A stretch of DNA of 64,000 bases from Halomonas sp. QHL1 (GCF_001882345.1 NZ_MINL01000001.1:313944-377943); one strand, 5' to 3'. Positions 8,573 to 18,294 are shown, counted from the first letter of the stretch. Translations and numbers: made by a program. The notes: generated by a model not told the origin, from the letters alone.

Positions 8573-9330
8573 TGCGCCACCTGCTGTCGTTGTTGGGAGG
8601 CGTGGTGCTAGCGGTGGGCTTGTTCTGGCTGCTGGCGCAGCTGGTTGCACCCCCCGAGCGGGAGCCCGAAGAGCTGACCATGAGCATGGCGATGACGATG
8701 GTTGAAGCGCCGGAGGTCGCCCCTGAACAGGAAGCGCCTACGCCTCAACCTGTAGAAGCCGCGCCACAGCAAGCGCCGCCGCCTATGCCCGCACCCGAGC
8801 CGCCTCCGGTAGCGGAAAGCACGATTAGTTTACCGGAAGCAGAACTGCCGGATGAGCCCGTTGAGCCTGTCGAAATGGACAGTGAGCTCCCCGAGCTTAC
8901 CGAAGTTGAGCCGGAACCTGAGCCACAGCCTGAACCTGCTCCAGAACCAGCGCCGGAGCCTGCGCCGCGAGAGCCAGCGCCCGCCGCTACAACGGCTGAG
9001 CAGAGTCAAACTGCTGAGCGTGAAGCAGCCCCAGCGGCTGAGCCCTCTCCCTCTAACGAACCAGTGAGTGTTGGCCAAGCCACACCGACCAGTCGGGTGA
9101 ATCCTAACTACCCTGCGCGCGCGCAACGGCGGGGTATGGAGGGTTTTGTGGAAGTGGCGTTTACGATTCGCCGCGATGGCAGTGTTGAGGCTTCCTCTAT
9201 TCGCGTCACCAATGCGCAGCCGCGTCGTGTTTTTGACGATGCCGCACGGGATGCAATTAGCCAGTGGCAATTTGACCCCAGTGATCGGTTACGCAATGCC
9301 ACCCAGCGGATCGAGTTTCAGTTGAGGTAG
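8569..9330 (+). CDS. tonB: TonB family energy transducer
   Basis: A 253-residue TonB. One N-terminal membrane helix (about 5-27) is followed by a very Pro/Glu-rich periplasmic linker (about 45-150) with Glu-Pro and Ala-Pro repeats. The C-terminal TonB domain (about 165-253) includes NPNYPARAQRRGMEGFV and AISQWQFDPS. It would span the periplasm and pull open TonB-dependent outer-membrane receptors for siderophores, heme or cobalamin. No receptor gene lies next to it, so its substrate cannot be told from this window. It overlaps exbD by ATGA, and the TPR gene follows after four bases. Confidence 0.92.
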   Translation: MMRHLLSLLGGVVLAVGLFWLLAQLVAPPEREPEELTMSMAMTMVEAPEVAPEQEAPTPQPVEAAPQQAPPPMPAPEPPPVAESTISLPEAELPDEPVEPVEMDSELPELTEVEPEPEPQPEPAPEPAPEPAPREPAPAATTAEQSQTAEREAAPAAEPSPSNEPVSVGQATPTSRVNPNYPARAQRRGMEGFVEVAFTIRRDGSVEASSIRVTNAQPRRVFDDAARDAISQWQFDPSDRLRNATQRIEFQLR

Positions 9331-9334
9331 CGGA

Positions 9335-10414
9335 ATGAAGCGTCTTTTATGCCTTTTATTATTAAGCATTTGGTCTCTCTCATCACAGGCCGCTCCTGCG
9401 CTGCAAGGCGATGTCATTGCTGACCTCAATGCATTGCAAAGCCAGTTAAAAGAGAGTCAGTCCCAAGAGGACGCGTTGGCTCAAGTCGTCGAGCGGGCCA
9501 CTGCCCAGGCAGAGCGGTTGGCATCCGGCAATCAATCGGATCAATGGGCCAGCGCGCTCTATCAGCAGTTGGCGGCAGGTGCCTTGGCGCGTCAGGATCA
9601 GCACGCTGCGGCAGCGGATCGGCTGGCGATTGCCCGTGGCTTAAACGGTGTCGATAGTGCCCAAGCAGCCCGCTGGCTACGTGAGGAGGCCTCACTGCGC
9701 CGTGCTGCCGGTCAGCGTGATCAGGCCATTGAGTTGCTCAGTGAGTGGTTGTCCAATCAGCAGGACATTGATGCTGTTTGGCAGTTAACCCGCCTACTGG
9801 CACAGCAGGAGCGTTGGGAGGAAGCTGCCGATTGGCTTGAGCAGGCGCTTAATGAAACGCCAGCGCTAACTGAAGCGCAGCAGGCTCTGGCGCTTGCTGT
9901 GTTTCGCAATGCAGGGCAGGGTGATCAGGCATTGGGCTGGCTGCTGGGTGGTTTGAGTGCGCAAAGCGACGCCGCCGATTGGCGCCAAGCCGCCGGGCTT
10001 GCCCAGCAGGCTGGTCAGGCTGGGGTAGCTGCTGGCCTGTGGGAGACGGCGTGGCAATTAGGCAAGCTAACCGAACAGGAAGATTTCTGGCTGTTGATTC
10101 AGCTCCATCTAGCGGGCGGAACCCCCGCTAGAGCGGCAGAGCATTTAGAGCAGGCGCTGGATGAGGGTGATATTGTCAGCGATGAATCCCATCTGCGTTT
10201 GCTTGCCAACGCCTGGCGGCAGGCTAAAGATGTTGAAAAGGCCCTGAATGCCTGGCACACCTTAGCGCTGCATACTCAAGCTGCCGCCGACTGGCGAGCC
10301 TATGGCCAGCTCGCTTACGCCTGGGGTGAGGATGGGCAAGCGAAACAAGCCTTTGCCCGCGCCTCGTCGCTAGGTGACGAGGAGGCGGAGCAGTGGCTGT
10401 CCAGCTTTAACTAG
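9335..10414 (+). CDS. Exported tetratricopeptide-repeat protein of the TonB locus
   Basis: A 359-residue protein with a clear signal peptide (residues 1-19, ending SSQA before APALQG). Helical repeats rich in Ala, Gln, Leu and Trp follow; recurrent WLxxAL and A-x-x-G-x-x-x-x-A spacing fits tetratricopeptide repeats from about residue 80 to the end. It is the last gene of the six-gene TonB locus, four bases after tonB. TPR proteins accompany TonB2 systems in Vibrio and Shewanella relatives and are thought to act as scaffolds. The exact role here is unknown. Confidence 0.78.
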   Translation: MKRLLCLLLLSIWSLSSQAAPALQGDVIADLNALQSQLKESQSQEDALAQVVERATAQAERLASGNQSDQWASALYQQLAAGALARQDQHAAAADRLAIARGLNGVDSAQAARWLREEASLRRAAGQRDQAIELLSEWLSNQQDIDAVWQLTRLLAQQERWEEAADWLEQALNETPALTEAQQALALAVFRNAGQGDQALGWLLGGLSAQSDAADWRQAAGLAQQAGQAGVAAGLWETAWQLGKLTEQEDFWLLIQLHLAGGTPARAAEHLEQALDEGDIVSDESHLRLLANAWRQAKDVEKALNAWHTLALHTQAAADWRAYGQLAYAWGEDGQAKQAFARASSLGDEEAEQWLSSFN

Positions 10415-10448
10415 AAAAGACTAGGTAGGTAGGGCTGTGTAGCAAGGA

Positions 10449-11276
10449 CTACGGCTTAAGCGTGAGAGCGAAGTCGCTCCAGGTAGGCGCGTGATCAGAG
10501 GGTCGTTCCATGCCGCGCAGGTCGTAGTCGATGCCCGCGGCAGTAACCTGATCGGCTAGCGCTTTGGAGACTAAAATATAGTCGATACGCAGGCCGCGCT
10601 TGGGATCCTGGTTAAACCCTTTTGAGCGGTAGTCGAACCAGCTAAAGCGGTCATCGCTTTGTGGATAGCAGAGGCGATAGCTGTCGGTAAGCCCCCAGGC
10701 TTTAATGCCTTCGAGCCATTCGCGCTCAATGGGTTGAAAGCTGGTTTTGCCTTCGCGCAGCCAGCGCTTGCGGTTAGCGTCGCCAATGCCAATGTCCTGG
10801 TCTTCCGGCGAAATATTAAAATCGCCCATGATCGCCAGTCGCTCGTCAGGACGGTGCTGCTCGTTGAGCAATCGCGCTAGTTGGCCGTAAAAGCGCTCTT
10901 TATGGGGAAATTTGGTCGGGTGAGTAATGTTTTCTCCCTGAGGAAAGTAGCCGTTCCACACCGTTACTGGGTCGCCATCATCCGCCAGCAAGCGGACGCC
11001 AATCATGCGGCGCTGGGCGTCTTCCTCATCGTCGGGGAAGCCGTAAAAAACTTCAGTGGGCGCCTGGCGGCACATCAAGGCAACGCCGTAGTGGCCTTTT
11101 TGACCGTGATAAAAAACGTGGTAACCCATGGCTTCCACGTCGGCGATGGGGAACTCACTATCCTGCACCTTGGTTTCCTGAAGCCCAATCACGTCCGGCT
11201 GCTGAGTGTCGATCAACGCCTGTAACTGGTGAAGCCGTGCTCGGATGCCATTAATATTGAACGAAACCAAGCGCAT
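10449..11276 (-). CDS. xthA: Exodeoxyribonuclease III
   Basis: A 275-residue AP endonuclease and 3' to 5' exonuclease of base excision repair. Catalytic residues of the ExoIII/APE1 fold are visible: E34 in GLQETKV, Y110, D152 and N154 in GDFNISPED, D232 in RIDYILVS, and D261/H262 in PSDHAPTW. Length and motifs agree with XthA. The ATG shares one base with the stop codon of the upstream 85-codon gene, so translation is probably coupled. It converges on the TPR gene with a 34-base gap and no obvious terminator. Confidence 0.93.
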   Translation of the reverse strand: MRLVSFNINGIRARLHQLQALIDTQQPDVIGLQETKVQDSEFPIADVEAMGYHVFYHGQKGHYGVALMCRQAPTEVFYGFPDDEEDAQRRMIGVRLLADDGDPVTVWNGYFPQGENITHPTKFPHKERFYGQLARLLNEQHRPDERLAIMGDFNISPEDQDIGIGDANRKRWLREGKTSFQPIEREWLEGIKAWGLTDSYRLCYPQSDDRFSWFDYRSKGFNQDPKRGLRIDYILVSKALADQVTAAGIDYDLRGMERPSDHAPTWSDFALTLKP

Positions 11277-11533
11277 TACGAGTCGTCCCCCTGAGGCTTG
11301 TTAGTGCCGCTATCAGTTTTATCAGGATGAATGGCAATATCCTGCCCGTTCTGCTGCCGGGCGAGTTTTCTCACCGCCTGAAGCTTGCGCTGCTGCTGTT
11401 TTTTAGCCACAAAACGGCGCGAAGGGGCGACTTGATCAGGGTTGTCATGGCGCCACTTTTTATAATCTTTACGCCGGCCGGTACGGATTGTCACCTTATC
11501 AGCCAGTGAACGAGTTTTTTTCTTACGCGTCAT
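11276..11533 (-). CDS. Small very basic protein of unknown function coupled to xthA
   Basis: An 85-residue protein I do not recognise. The first 60 residues are strongly basic, with RKKKTR, TGRRKDYKKWRHDN and KKQQQRKLQAVRKLARQQ; the last 25 are polar and acidic. There is no signal peptide or membrane segment. Such composition suits a nucleic-acid or ribosome contact, but that is only a guess. A purine-rich ribosome binding site (AGGAG on the minus strand) lies upstream of the ATG, and the stop overlaps the xthA start by one base. The overlap with a well-conserved gene is the best evidence that it is real. Confidence 0.72.
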   Translation of the reverse strand: MTRKKKTRSLADKVTIRTGRRKDYKKWRHDNPDQVAPSRRFVAKKQQQRKLQAVRKLARQQNGQDIAIHPDKTDSGTNKPQGDDS

Positions 11534-11677
11534 GTCGCGCTCCTTACGTCGATTTGACGGCTATTCTAACAGGCCTTGGGACTCCTTCGACAGCAGGACG
11601 CGCTCTTATCGCCAAGCCCTGGTACAATGCGCACTTCGTAATGCCAACTTCCACAGCAATGGACAGATAGACAGCCT

Positions 11678-12952
11678 ATGAGCGAGTCGGAACAGACCAC
11701 AGCACCGGCCCAGAACCGCAAGCCAAAACGCCGCCGTCGTAAACCGCGTCGTCGCCAGTCGAGCTGGGATCTTCGTCAGTTTCAGGTGCCCGCCGTGGCC
11801 GGCAAGTGGCGCTTTCATGACTTTGATCTGCCGCTGCCCTTAATGCGCGCTATTCATGCCCAAGGGTTTGAGTACTGTACGCCTATTCAAGCCGAGGCCC
11901 TGCGCCAAACGCTATTGGGTGGCGACATTGTCGGCAAAGCGCAAACGGGAACCGGTAAAACCGCAGCCTTTTTGATCTCTGTGATGGCCTACTTCCTGGA
12001 AGAGCCAACACCCAATGGTCAAAAGCCAGGCGCACCGCGAGCCTTGATTATTGCGCCCACCCGCGAGCTGGCACTGCAGATCGAAAAAGATGCTAAAGCT
12101 TTAGCACGCTTCACCCAGCTCAACGTGGCGAGTGTGGTCGGCGGTATGGACTACCAGAAGCAGCGTGAAAGCCTGGGCAGTAAGATCGATATTCTGGTGG
12201 CAACACCTGGGCGCCTGTTGGATTTTCATCAGAAGCGCGATATCGACCTCAATGAAGTCGAAGTATTGGTGTTAGATGAAGCCGACCGAATGTTGTCGAT
12301 GGGCTTTATCCCCGACGTGAAGCGAATCATTCGCTACACGCCGAAGAAAGAGGAGCGTCAAACCTTCCTCTTCTCGGCCACCTTTACCGACGACATCTTG
12401 AATCTTGCCAGTCAGTGGACGCTGGATCCTGCCCACGTTGAGATCGAAGTGACCGTCGAAAATCAGGCGGACATCGATCAGCGCGTGTATTTGGTGTCTG
12501 ATGACGACAAGCAGCGCTTGCTGGTTAATCTACTCCAGCAAGAGAGCTTTGAGCGTGTGATGGTCTTTGGTAACCGCCGTGATTTAGTGCGCAAGCTTGA
12601 CGACCTGCTCAAAAAAGCCGGTGTCAGTGCTGCGATGTTGTCGGGGGATGTACCTCAGAATCAGCGTATCAAAACACTGGAAAGCTTTCGCGAAGGCGAA
12701 ATTCAGGTGTTGGTCGCAACCGACGTTGCTGGCCGTGGGATCCACATTGAAGACGTCAGTCACGTCATCAACTACACCCTCCCGGAAGACCCGGAAGACT
12801 ACGTGCACCGTATCGGTCGTACCGGTCGCGCTGGTGCCAAGGGTGTGTCGATTAGCTTCGTCGGTGAAGAGGATGCCTTCTCGCTGCCGGAAATCGAACG
12901 CTATATCAACGACAAGCTGCCCTGCGTACATCCGCCTGAAGGTATGCTCTAA
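11678..12952 (+). CDS. rhlB: DEAD-box ATP-dependent RNA helicase, RhlB-like
   Basis: A 424-residue cytoplasmic RNA helicase. It has a Lys/Arg-rich N-terminal extension (about 14-28) and the Q motif near CTPIQ, followed by motif I AQTGTGKT (88-95), [13 protein letters not shown] (200-203), SAT and the C-terminal [10 protein letters not shown] and [10 protein letters not shown]. RhlB works in the RNA degradosome in E. coli; related helicases act in ribosome biogenesis. RhlB is the closest name I can give, but RhlE or SrmB-type paralogues share all these motifs. The dinG gene starts five bases after its stop. Confidence 0.82.
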   Translation: MSESEQTTAPAQNRKPKRRRRKPRRRQSSWDLRQFQVPAVAGKWRFHDFDLPLPLMRAIHAQGFEYCTPIQAEALRQTLLGGDIVGKAQTGTGKTAAFLISVMAYFLEEPTPNGQKPGAPRALIIAPTRELALQIEKDAKALARFTQLNVASVVGGMDYQKQRESLGSKIDILVATPGRLLDFHQKRDIDLNEVEVLVLDEADRMLSMGFIPDVKRIIRYTPKKEERQTFLFSATFTDDILNLASQWTLDPAHVEIEVTVENQADIDQRVYLVSDDDKQRLLVNLLQQESFERVMVFGNRRDLVRKLDDLLKKAGVSAAMLSGDVPQNQRIKTLESFREGEIQVLVATDVAGRGIHIEDVSHVINYTLPEDPEDYVHRIGRTGRAGAKGVSISFVGEEDAFSLPEIERYINDKLPCVHPPEGML

Positions 12953-12957
12953 GCCGC

Positions 12958-15087
12958 ATGCTCGATACAGCCCTCAAAAGCGAGATTCAAGACGCTTACC
13001 GTCGCGTGGTGGACACACTTGAGCTGACCCCACGCTACGGACAGCGCATGATGATCGCCGAAATTGCCCGGACGCTGGGTAATATAGAGAGCGATGGCGA
13101 GGGTAAGCGAACCAGCGATACCCATGTCTGTGTACTCGAAGCAGGTACTGGTACCGGCAAAACGCTGGCTTATCTGATCGCCGCCTTGCCGATAGCGAAA
13201 GCGCGCGGCAAGCGGCTGATCATTTCCACGGCTACTGTTGCTCTTCAAGAGCAGGTGCTTAATCAGGATTTACCCTCTCTCGCAAGCCACAGCGGCATCG
13301 CCTTTCGCTATGCATTAGCCAAAGGGCGAGGTCGCTATGTGTGTGTGGCGCGTTTGGATCAGGCGCTCGAAGGTACTGAACCCAACCCGACGCTCTCGCT
13401 GTTTGAGCAGTCGCTGCAAACGCAAAGCAGTGACTTTACGGTCATTGCCAGCGATATGGCGCAAGCTTACGGCCAGGGCGAATGGGAAGGGGATCGTGAT
13501 AACTGGCCAGAAGCGATTGACGATGCCCACTGGCGGCGGCTGACGGTTGATCATCGCCAATGCACGGGTAGGCGCTGCGGGCACTTTGGTGCCTGCGCGT
13601 TTTTTCGTTCCCGTCGTGAGCTTGAAAACGCTGATGTGATCGTCGCCAATCATGACCTTGTGTTGGCCGATCTAGCCTTGGGCGGTGGCGCTATTCTGCC
13701 TGACCCGGCGGACTGCATTTTTATCTTCGACGAAGGCCACCATCTGCCCGAGAAGGCGCTTTCCCATTTCGCCCACCGCTTTGCAGTACACGGCTGCTTG
13801 CGCTGGCTGAAAACGCTGAAAAGCAGTTTAACCGACCTTCACCAGGCGTTAGCCATTCAACCAACGGTGTCGCGGCTGTTAGTGAGCTTGCCGGAGCTGA
13901 TTCATAACCTGGAACCCGCGCTGGGCGATGTGTTTAGCATGGGGCATCAACTGGCGGACCGGCCAAACGGCTTGGCCGACGAAGAGGCCACTCATCAATC
14001 GCGTTTTGAGAAGGGGCAAGTGCCCGATGCTCTTCGTGAGCAGGCGCAGCAGCTGTTGGTGATGTTTGCTTCACTGTCGCGCTGCTTGGAAAGCATTAGC
14101 GATATTCTGCGCGAAAGCCTTGATCCCGATAAGCAGACCGGCCTTGATCGAGAGCAGGCAGAAACCTGGCTGCCGCTCGTCGCGTTGCTTCATGGCCGAG
14201 CGCTAGAAGCGCATGCGTTGTGGCAGGCGTTTAGCGAACAGGATGTTGCTAACGAGGCGCCCAGCGCCCGTTGGATTACCCTAAGCCGTGTAGCGGGAGA
14301 GCCGGAAGTTGAGTTTTCGGCTAGCCCCGTTTCAGCCGCACATACCCTGGCCAAACATTTATGGGGTCGCTGTCACGGTGCGGTGGTTACTTCGGCTACC
14401 CTGACCGCTTTAGGACGCTTTGAGCGTCTACAGGAGCGTGCAGGTTTGGCGAATCGTTACCGCTATCAGGCGCTACCGAGCCCTTTTGATTACGCCAATG
14501 CGGTGCTGCGGGTTCCCAAAGAGGCCACCGACCCTGGTGACAGGGAGGCCCACGAGCGGGCGATTGTGACTTTTGTTTCGCAGTTGGCCGACAAAGAGGC
14601 GGCGCTGGTGCTGTTCTCTTCCCGCGCTCAGCTGCGGGCGGTCGATAAAGCCCTGCCCGCGAGTGTGAAGGAGCGCGTGCTCGCTCAGGATGCGCTACCT
14701 AAACGTGAGCTTATCGAGCGCCATCGGGCGGCGGTGGATAGGGGCGAGGGGAGTATCATTTTTGGTTTGGCGAGCTTTGCCGAGGGGATCGATCTTCCCG
14801 GCGACTATTTGACGCACGTGGTGATTACGCGGCTACCCTTTGCGGTACCCGATGACCCGGTGGGCGCTACGTTAGCGGAGTGGATAGAGAGCCAGGGCGG
14901 TAATGCGTTTATGCGCATTAGCGTGCCTGATGCGTCTATTAAGCTGGTGCAGGCCTGCGGGCGCTTGATTCGTAAAGAGAGTGATCGTGGGACAATCACC
15001 TTGCTGGATAAACGGGTGATTACCCGCCGTTACGGGCAAGCACTGCTGGACGCACTGCCGCCATTTCGGCGCGAAATTAGTCGCTAG
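12958..15087 (+). CDS. dinG: DinG-family ATP-dependent DNA helicase
   Basis: A 709-residue superfamily 2 helicase of the XPD/DinG group that unwinds DNA 5' to 3' and resolves D-loops and R-loops in studied members. It shows Walker A in EAGTGTGKT (61-69), DEGH (258-261) in place of DEAH, and the four iron-sulfur cysteines C129, C202, C207 and C213. The C-terminal motifs FGLASFAEGIDLPG and QACGRLIRKESDRG are present. Five bases separate it from rhlB, so the two are probably cotranscribed. I saw no LexA-type box right upstream. Confidence 0.9.
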   Translation: MLDTALKSEIQDAYRRVVDTLELTPRYGQRMMIAEIARTLGNIESDGEGKRTSDTHVCVLEAGTGTGKTLAYLIAALPIAKARGKRLIISTATVALQEQVLNQDLPSLASHSGIAFRYALAKGRGRYVCVARLDQALEGTEPNPTLSLFEQSLQTQSSDFTVIASDMAQAYGQGEWEGDRDNWPEAIDDAHWRRLTVDHRQCTGRRCGHFGACAFFRSRRELENADVIVANHDLVLADLALGGGAILPDPADCIFIFDEGHHLPEKALSHFAHRFAVHGCLRWLKTLKSSLTDLHQALAIQPTVSRLLVSLPELIHNLEPALGDVFSMGHQLADRPNGLADEEATHQSRFEKGQVPDALREQAQQLLVMFASLSRCLESISDILRESLDPDKQTGLDREQAETWLPLVALLHGRALEAHALWQAFSEQDVANEAPSARWITLSRVAGEPEVEFSASPVSAAHTLAKHLWGRCHGAVVTSATLTALGRFERLQERAGLANRYRYQALPSPFDYANAVLRVPKEATDPGDREAHERAIVTFVSQLADKEAALVLFSSRAQLRAVDKALPASVKERVLAQDALPKRELIERHRAAVDRGEGSIIFGLASFAEGIDLPGDYLTHVVITRLPFAVPDDPVGATLAEWIESQGGNAFMRISVPDASIKLVQACGRLIRKESDRGTITLLDKRVITRRYGQALLDALPPFRREISR

Positions 15088-15115
15088 CCGTTTACTCAAT
15101 GTTCTGGGAAACAAT

Positions 15116-15143
15116 CAAAAACCCCCGCCGAGGCGGGGATTTT
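15116..15143. terminator. Bidirectional terminator between dinG and DAHP synthase
   Basis: CCCCGCC pairs with GGCGGGG around a two-base centre at about 15130, flanked by AAAAAC on one side and ATTTT on the other. Read on the minus strand, the stem is followed by GTTTTTG, which suits the convergent aro gene; on the plus strand it is followed by ATTTTA. Confidence 0.8.
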
Positions 15144-15176
15144 ATAGCAGCTTATATAGCTGCAACGGCGTAGGTG

Positions 15177-16253
<1,077 letters not shown>

Positions 16254-16646
16254 CTTGCTACCTGTGCTTGCACTATTTGTGAGAAAAAGTGACGGGGCGA
16301 TAAAAGTGGCACCTACTATCGCTTGCCGAGCAGGTAAAAATCAATTGTTGTGGAACTACGGCGGCATTAAAAGTGTCAGCCGCAGGGTTTTGCGAAAGGG
16401 GGTAAGCGCTTGATGCGCTGCGCGGAACGCGTAACACTGGGGCCTGTATTGTTAGAATTTAGGTCGTTAAAATTCAGTACCGTTATAAAATGCAGCAACA
16501 TATTCGGGCGAGGTTTTCGCTCTTTTATTCACTCTATGATTAATCAATGCCCAAGGGACGCTATGCTGCTTGCTGTGAACGCCCACTTGTCAGGGCTAAT
16601 AGGAATGGGGCTCGGCGCGCGCCGTACGAGCTGGAGGAGCGTGTGA
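16254..16646. other. Intergenic region between DAHP synthase and rpoE
   Basis: These 393 bases hold two divergent promoter regions and no convincing gene. For the reverse gene, TTGATT (16339-16344, minus) and GATAGT (16315-16320, minus) are separated by 18 bases. For rpoE there is a sigma-E-like element, listed separately, and GGAGGAG at 16633-16639 as its ribosome binding site. A 78-codon open frame ending at 16646 looks accidental. Confidence 0.6.
16352..16379 (+). promoter_or_regulatory. Candidate sigma-E-type promoter of rpoE
   Basis: GGAACTA (16352-16358) resembles the GGAACTT -35 of sigma-E promoters, and GTCAG (16375-16379) sits 16 bases further on where a GTCTAA/TCTGA-like -10 is expected. 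It would allow autoregulation, as known for rpoE/algU. It lies about 270 bases before the start codon, so the leader would be long. Confidence 0.35.
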
Positions 16647-17246
16647 ATGGGCACTCGGGAAACAGACCAACAGCTTGTTGAACGTGCCCAAAAAGGTGAT
16701 ACGCGCGCTTTCGATCTGCTGGTAAAGAAATACCAGCACAAAATTATCGGCCTGATTGGTCGTTATGTTCATGATCACTCTGAAGTTCAGGATGTGGCCC
16801 AGGAGGCATTTATCAAGGCGTATCGCGCCTTGGGCAAGTTTCGCTCAGAAAGTGCGTTCTACACCTGGATGTATCGCATCGCGATTAACACGGCGAAAAA
16901 TTATCTGGTCTCGCGGGGAAGGCGCCCGCCGGGAAGCGATATGGATATTGTCGACGCGGAAATCATTGATCAAAGCGGACGATTAGCTGACTCCGAGTCA
17001 CCGGAAGCGGCCATTGCCAGAGACCAGCTCGAAGCCGCGGTTTATCAGGCGATCGAAAACCTGCCCGATGACCTGCGCACGGCAATTACTTTGCGCGAGC
17101 TGGACGGCCTTGCTTACGAAGATATTGCGCAGGTCATGCAGTGCCCTGTAGGCACCGTTCGGTCGCGAATTTTCCGTGCTCGTGAAGCGGTTGATGAACA
17201 TATTCGCCCATTAGTATCGACGGCGCGGAACAGTCGCGATGAGTAG
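16647..17246 (+). CDS. rpoE: RNA polymerase extracytoplasmic stress sigma factor (RpoE/AlgU)
   Basis: A 199-residue group 4 sigma factor. Region 2 (about 10-95) includes FDLLVKKYQHKI, DVAQEAFIKAYRAL and FYTWMYRIAINTAKNYL. Region 4 (about 135-185) includes LPDDLRTAITLRELDGL and CPVGTVRSRIFRARE. These are nearly the canonical RpoE/AlgU sequences. It directs genes for envelope repair and, in Pseudomonas, alginate. GGAGGAG precedes the ATG at 16647. Its regulators rseA, rseB, rseC and the protease mucD follow in order, but rseA begins only after a long spacer. Confidence 0.95.
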   Translation: MGTRETDQQLVERAQKGDTRAFDLLVKKYQHKIIGLIGRYVHDHSEVQDVAQEAFIKAYRALGKFRSESAFYTWMYRIAINTAKNYLVSRGRRPPGSDMDIVDAEIIDQSGRLADSESPEAAIARDQLEAAVYQAIENLPDDLRTAITLRELDGLAYEDIAQVMQCPVGTVRSRIFRAREAVDEHIRPLVSTARNSRDE

Positions 17247-17317
17247 CGGTCAGTAGTGGAAGGCAATATTGTCGCCAAAGAATGCCAGTATAAAAAATGA
17301 AGGTTTTATTTTTTTTG

Positions 17318-17346
17318 TGAACTGTCTGGCATGTAAGGCGTCATAA
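17318..17346 (+). promoter_or_regulatory. Candidate sigma-E-type promoter of rseA
   Basis: TGAACTG (17318-17324) and GTCATAA (17340-17346) are separated by 15 bases, close to the GGAACTT-N15-GTCTAA pattern of sigma-E promoters. It would give the anti-sigma factor its own sigma-E-driven transcription and thus negative feedback. Confidence 0.4.
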
Positions 17347-17423
17347 AACCTGACTATCTTGATGAGCACGTGGGATATGTCATTCGGTGGCATATCAATG
17401 TGCGAAGCGTCATGAGCTTAGCA

Positions 17424-17463
17424 TTGCAAACTAATTAGCTTTGTCAATTTAATTAGCTTGCAA
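17424..17463. repeat. 14-base inverted repeat upstream of rseA
   Basis: TTGCAAACTAATTA (17424-17437) and TAATTAGCTTGCAA (17450-17463) are reverse complements at 13 of 14 positions, with a 12-base spacer. There is no T run after it. It could be an operator for an unknown regulator or an RNA stem. Confidence 0.7.
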
Positions 17464-17559
17464 AGGAGTCTTGGCCTTGGAAGTCGTCGGAATGATGGGT
17501 GCATATCACTACATGCCATCATCCCAGTACTTCTTTTAAACAGTGTGAGGGTGTGAAGT

Positions 17560-18294
17560 ATGAGTCAAAACACACGGGAATCACTTTCGGTGTTAATGGA
17601 TGGCGAGAGTGATGAGCTTGAGCTTCGCCGAGTGTTGAAGGCACTGCCAAATGATGAAGATGCCGCAGATACATGGCGCCGATATCATCTTGCCCGCAGT
17701 ATGATGCAGCGCGAGCAGGGCGTAGATGTGAGCGTCGATCTTTCTGCGGGCATTATGGCCCGTCTGCGCGAAGAGCCTGCTCCAGTGGTGGAAGCTGCTG
17801 AACCTGTGGCTCATCGCTCAGGTGGCATATCGTTCGCCCGCGGTGCTGGCGTTGCCGCTGCGGTATCCCTAATGGTGATCACTGGCGTTCAGTTCTTCGG
17901 CAATGACTCATCCGTTCGCCAGGGCAGTAGTGACGTTGCGACGACTGCGCCCGGTGCAAACGGAGCTACCCAGGTGGAGCCCGTTAATTTAGCTTCTCAG
18001 TCTGCTTCTGCAGTAGCTACTCGATCTGACATGCCCATGTTTGAGCCTACGCCGTTTCGGCTTAGCGGCCAGTCGGGTCAGAGTGGTTTAATGAATATTA
18101 GCGAAGCTGGTTTTTCGGCCCAGACACCTCAGGGAGTGACCGCTTCCCAAGGTACTAATATTGATCTCGATCAGATTGGCTTATTGCAGTCTTATTTAGA
18201 GCAACATACTCAGAGCGCCGCTTACGGCAGTGGTGACAGCTGGATGCCGTTAATGCGTTCATCGACAGTCGCAGAGCCATTAGGCCAGCGTTAA
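17560..18294 (+). CDS. rseA: Anti-sigma-E factor RseA/MucA
   Basis: A 244-residue single-pass inner-membrane protein. The N-terminal cytoplasmic domain (about 1-85) begins with SLSVLMDGESDELELRRVL and contains DTWRRYHLARSMM, the RseA/MucA signature that binds the sigma factor. A membrane helix lies at about 93-112 (AGVAAAVSLMVITGVQFF). The periplasmic part is Ser/Ala/Gln-rich and would bind RseB and be cut by DegS and RseP-type proteases. GTGAGGGTG precedes the ATG. It is separated from rpoE by a 313-base spacer and from rseB by 77 bases. Confidence 0.9.
   Translation: MSQNTRESLSVLMDGESDELELRRVLKALPNDEDAADTWRRYHLARSMMQREQGVDVSVDLSAGIMARLREEPAPVVEAAEPVAHRSGGISFARGAGVAAAVSLMVITGVQFFGNDSSVRQGSSDVATTAPGANGATQVEPVNLASQSASAVATRSDMPMFEPTPFRLSGQSGQSGLMNISEAGFSAQTPQGVTASQGTNIDLDQIGLLQSYLEQHTQSAAYGSGDSWMPLMRSSTVAEPLGQR

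Larger units (their letters stand above)
17247..17559 (+). other. Structured 313-base spacer between rpoE and rseA
   Basis: No gene is seen. The spacer contains an A/T stem with an eight-T run (17290-17316), a candidate sigma-E promoter (17318-17346), a 14-base inverted repeat (17424-17463) and a second imperfect hairpin (17489-17525) with arms AATGATG and CATCATC around GCAT/ATGC. In the usual algU-mucA arrangement the two genes are nearly adjacent, so this length is notable. Confidence 0.6.

Noticed and set aside
8700..9060. Repeat-rich segment in tonB as a possible mobile or variable repeat
   Set aside because: The Pro/Glu/Ala repeats are the normal periplasm-spanning linker of TonB.
16410..16646. 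78-codon open frame ending one base before rpoE
   Set aside because: It starts with TTG/ATG in a promoter region, has no recognisable domain or biased composition, and lies across the likely rpoE leader; more likely chance.
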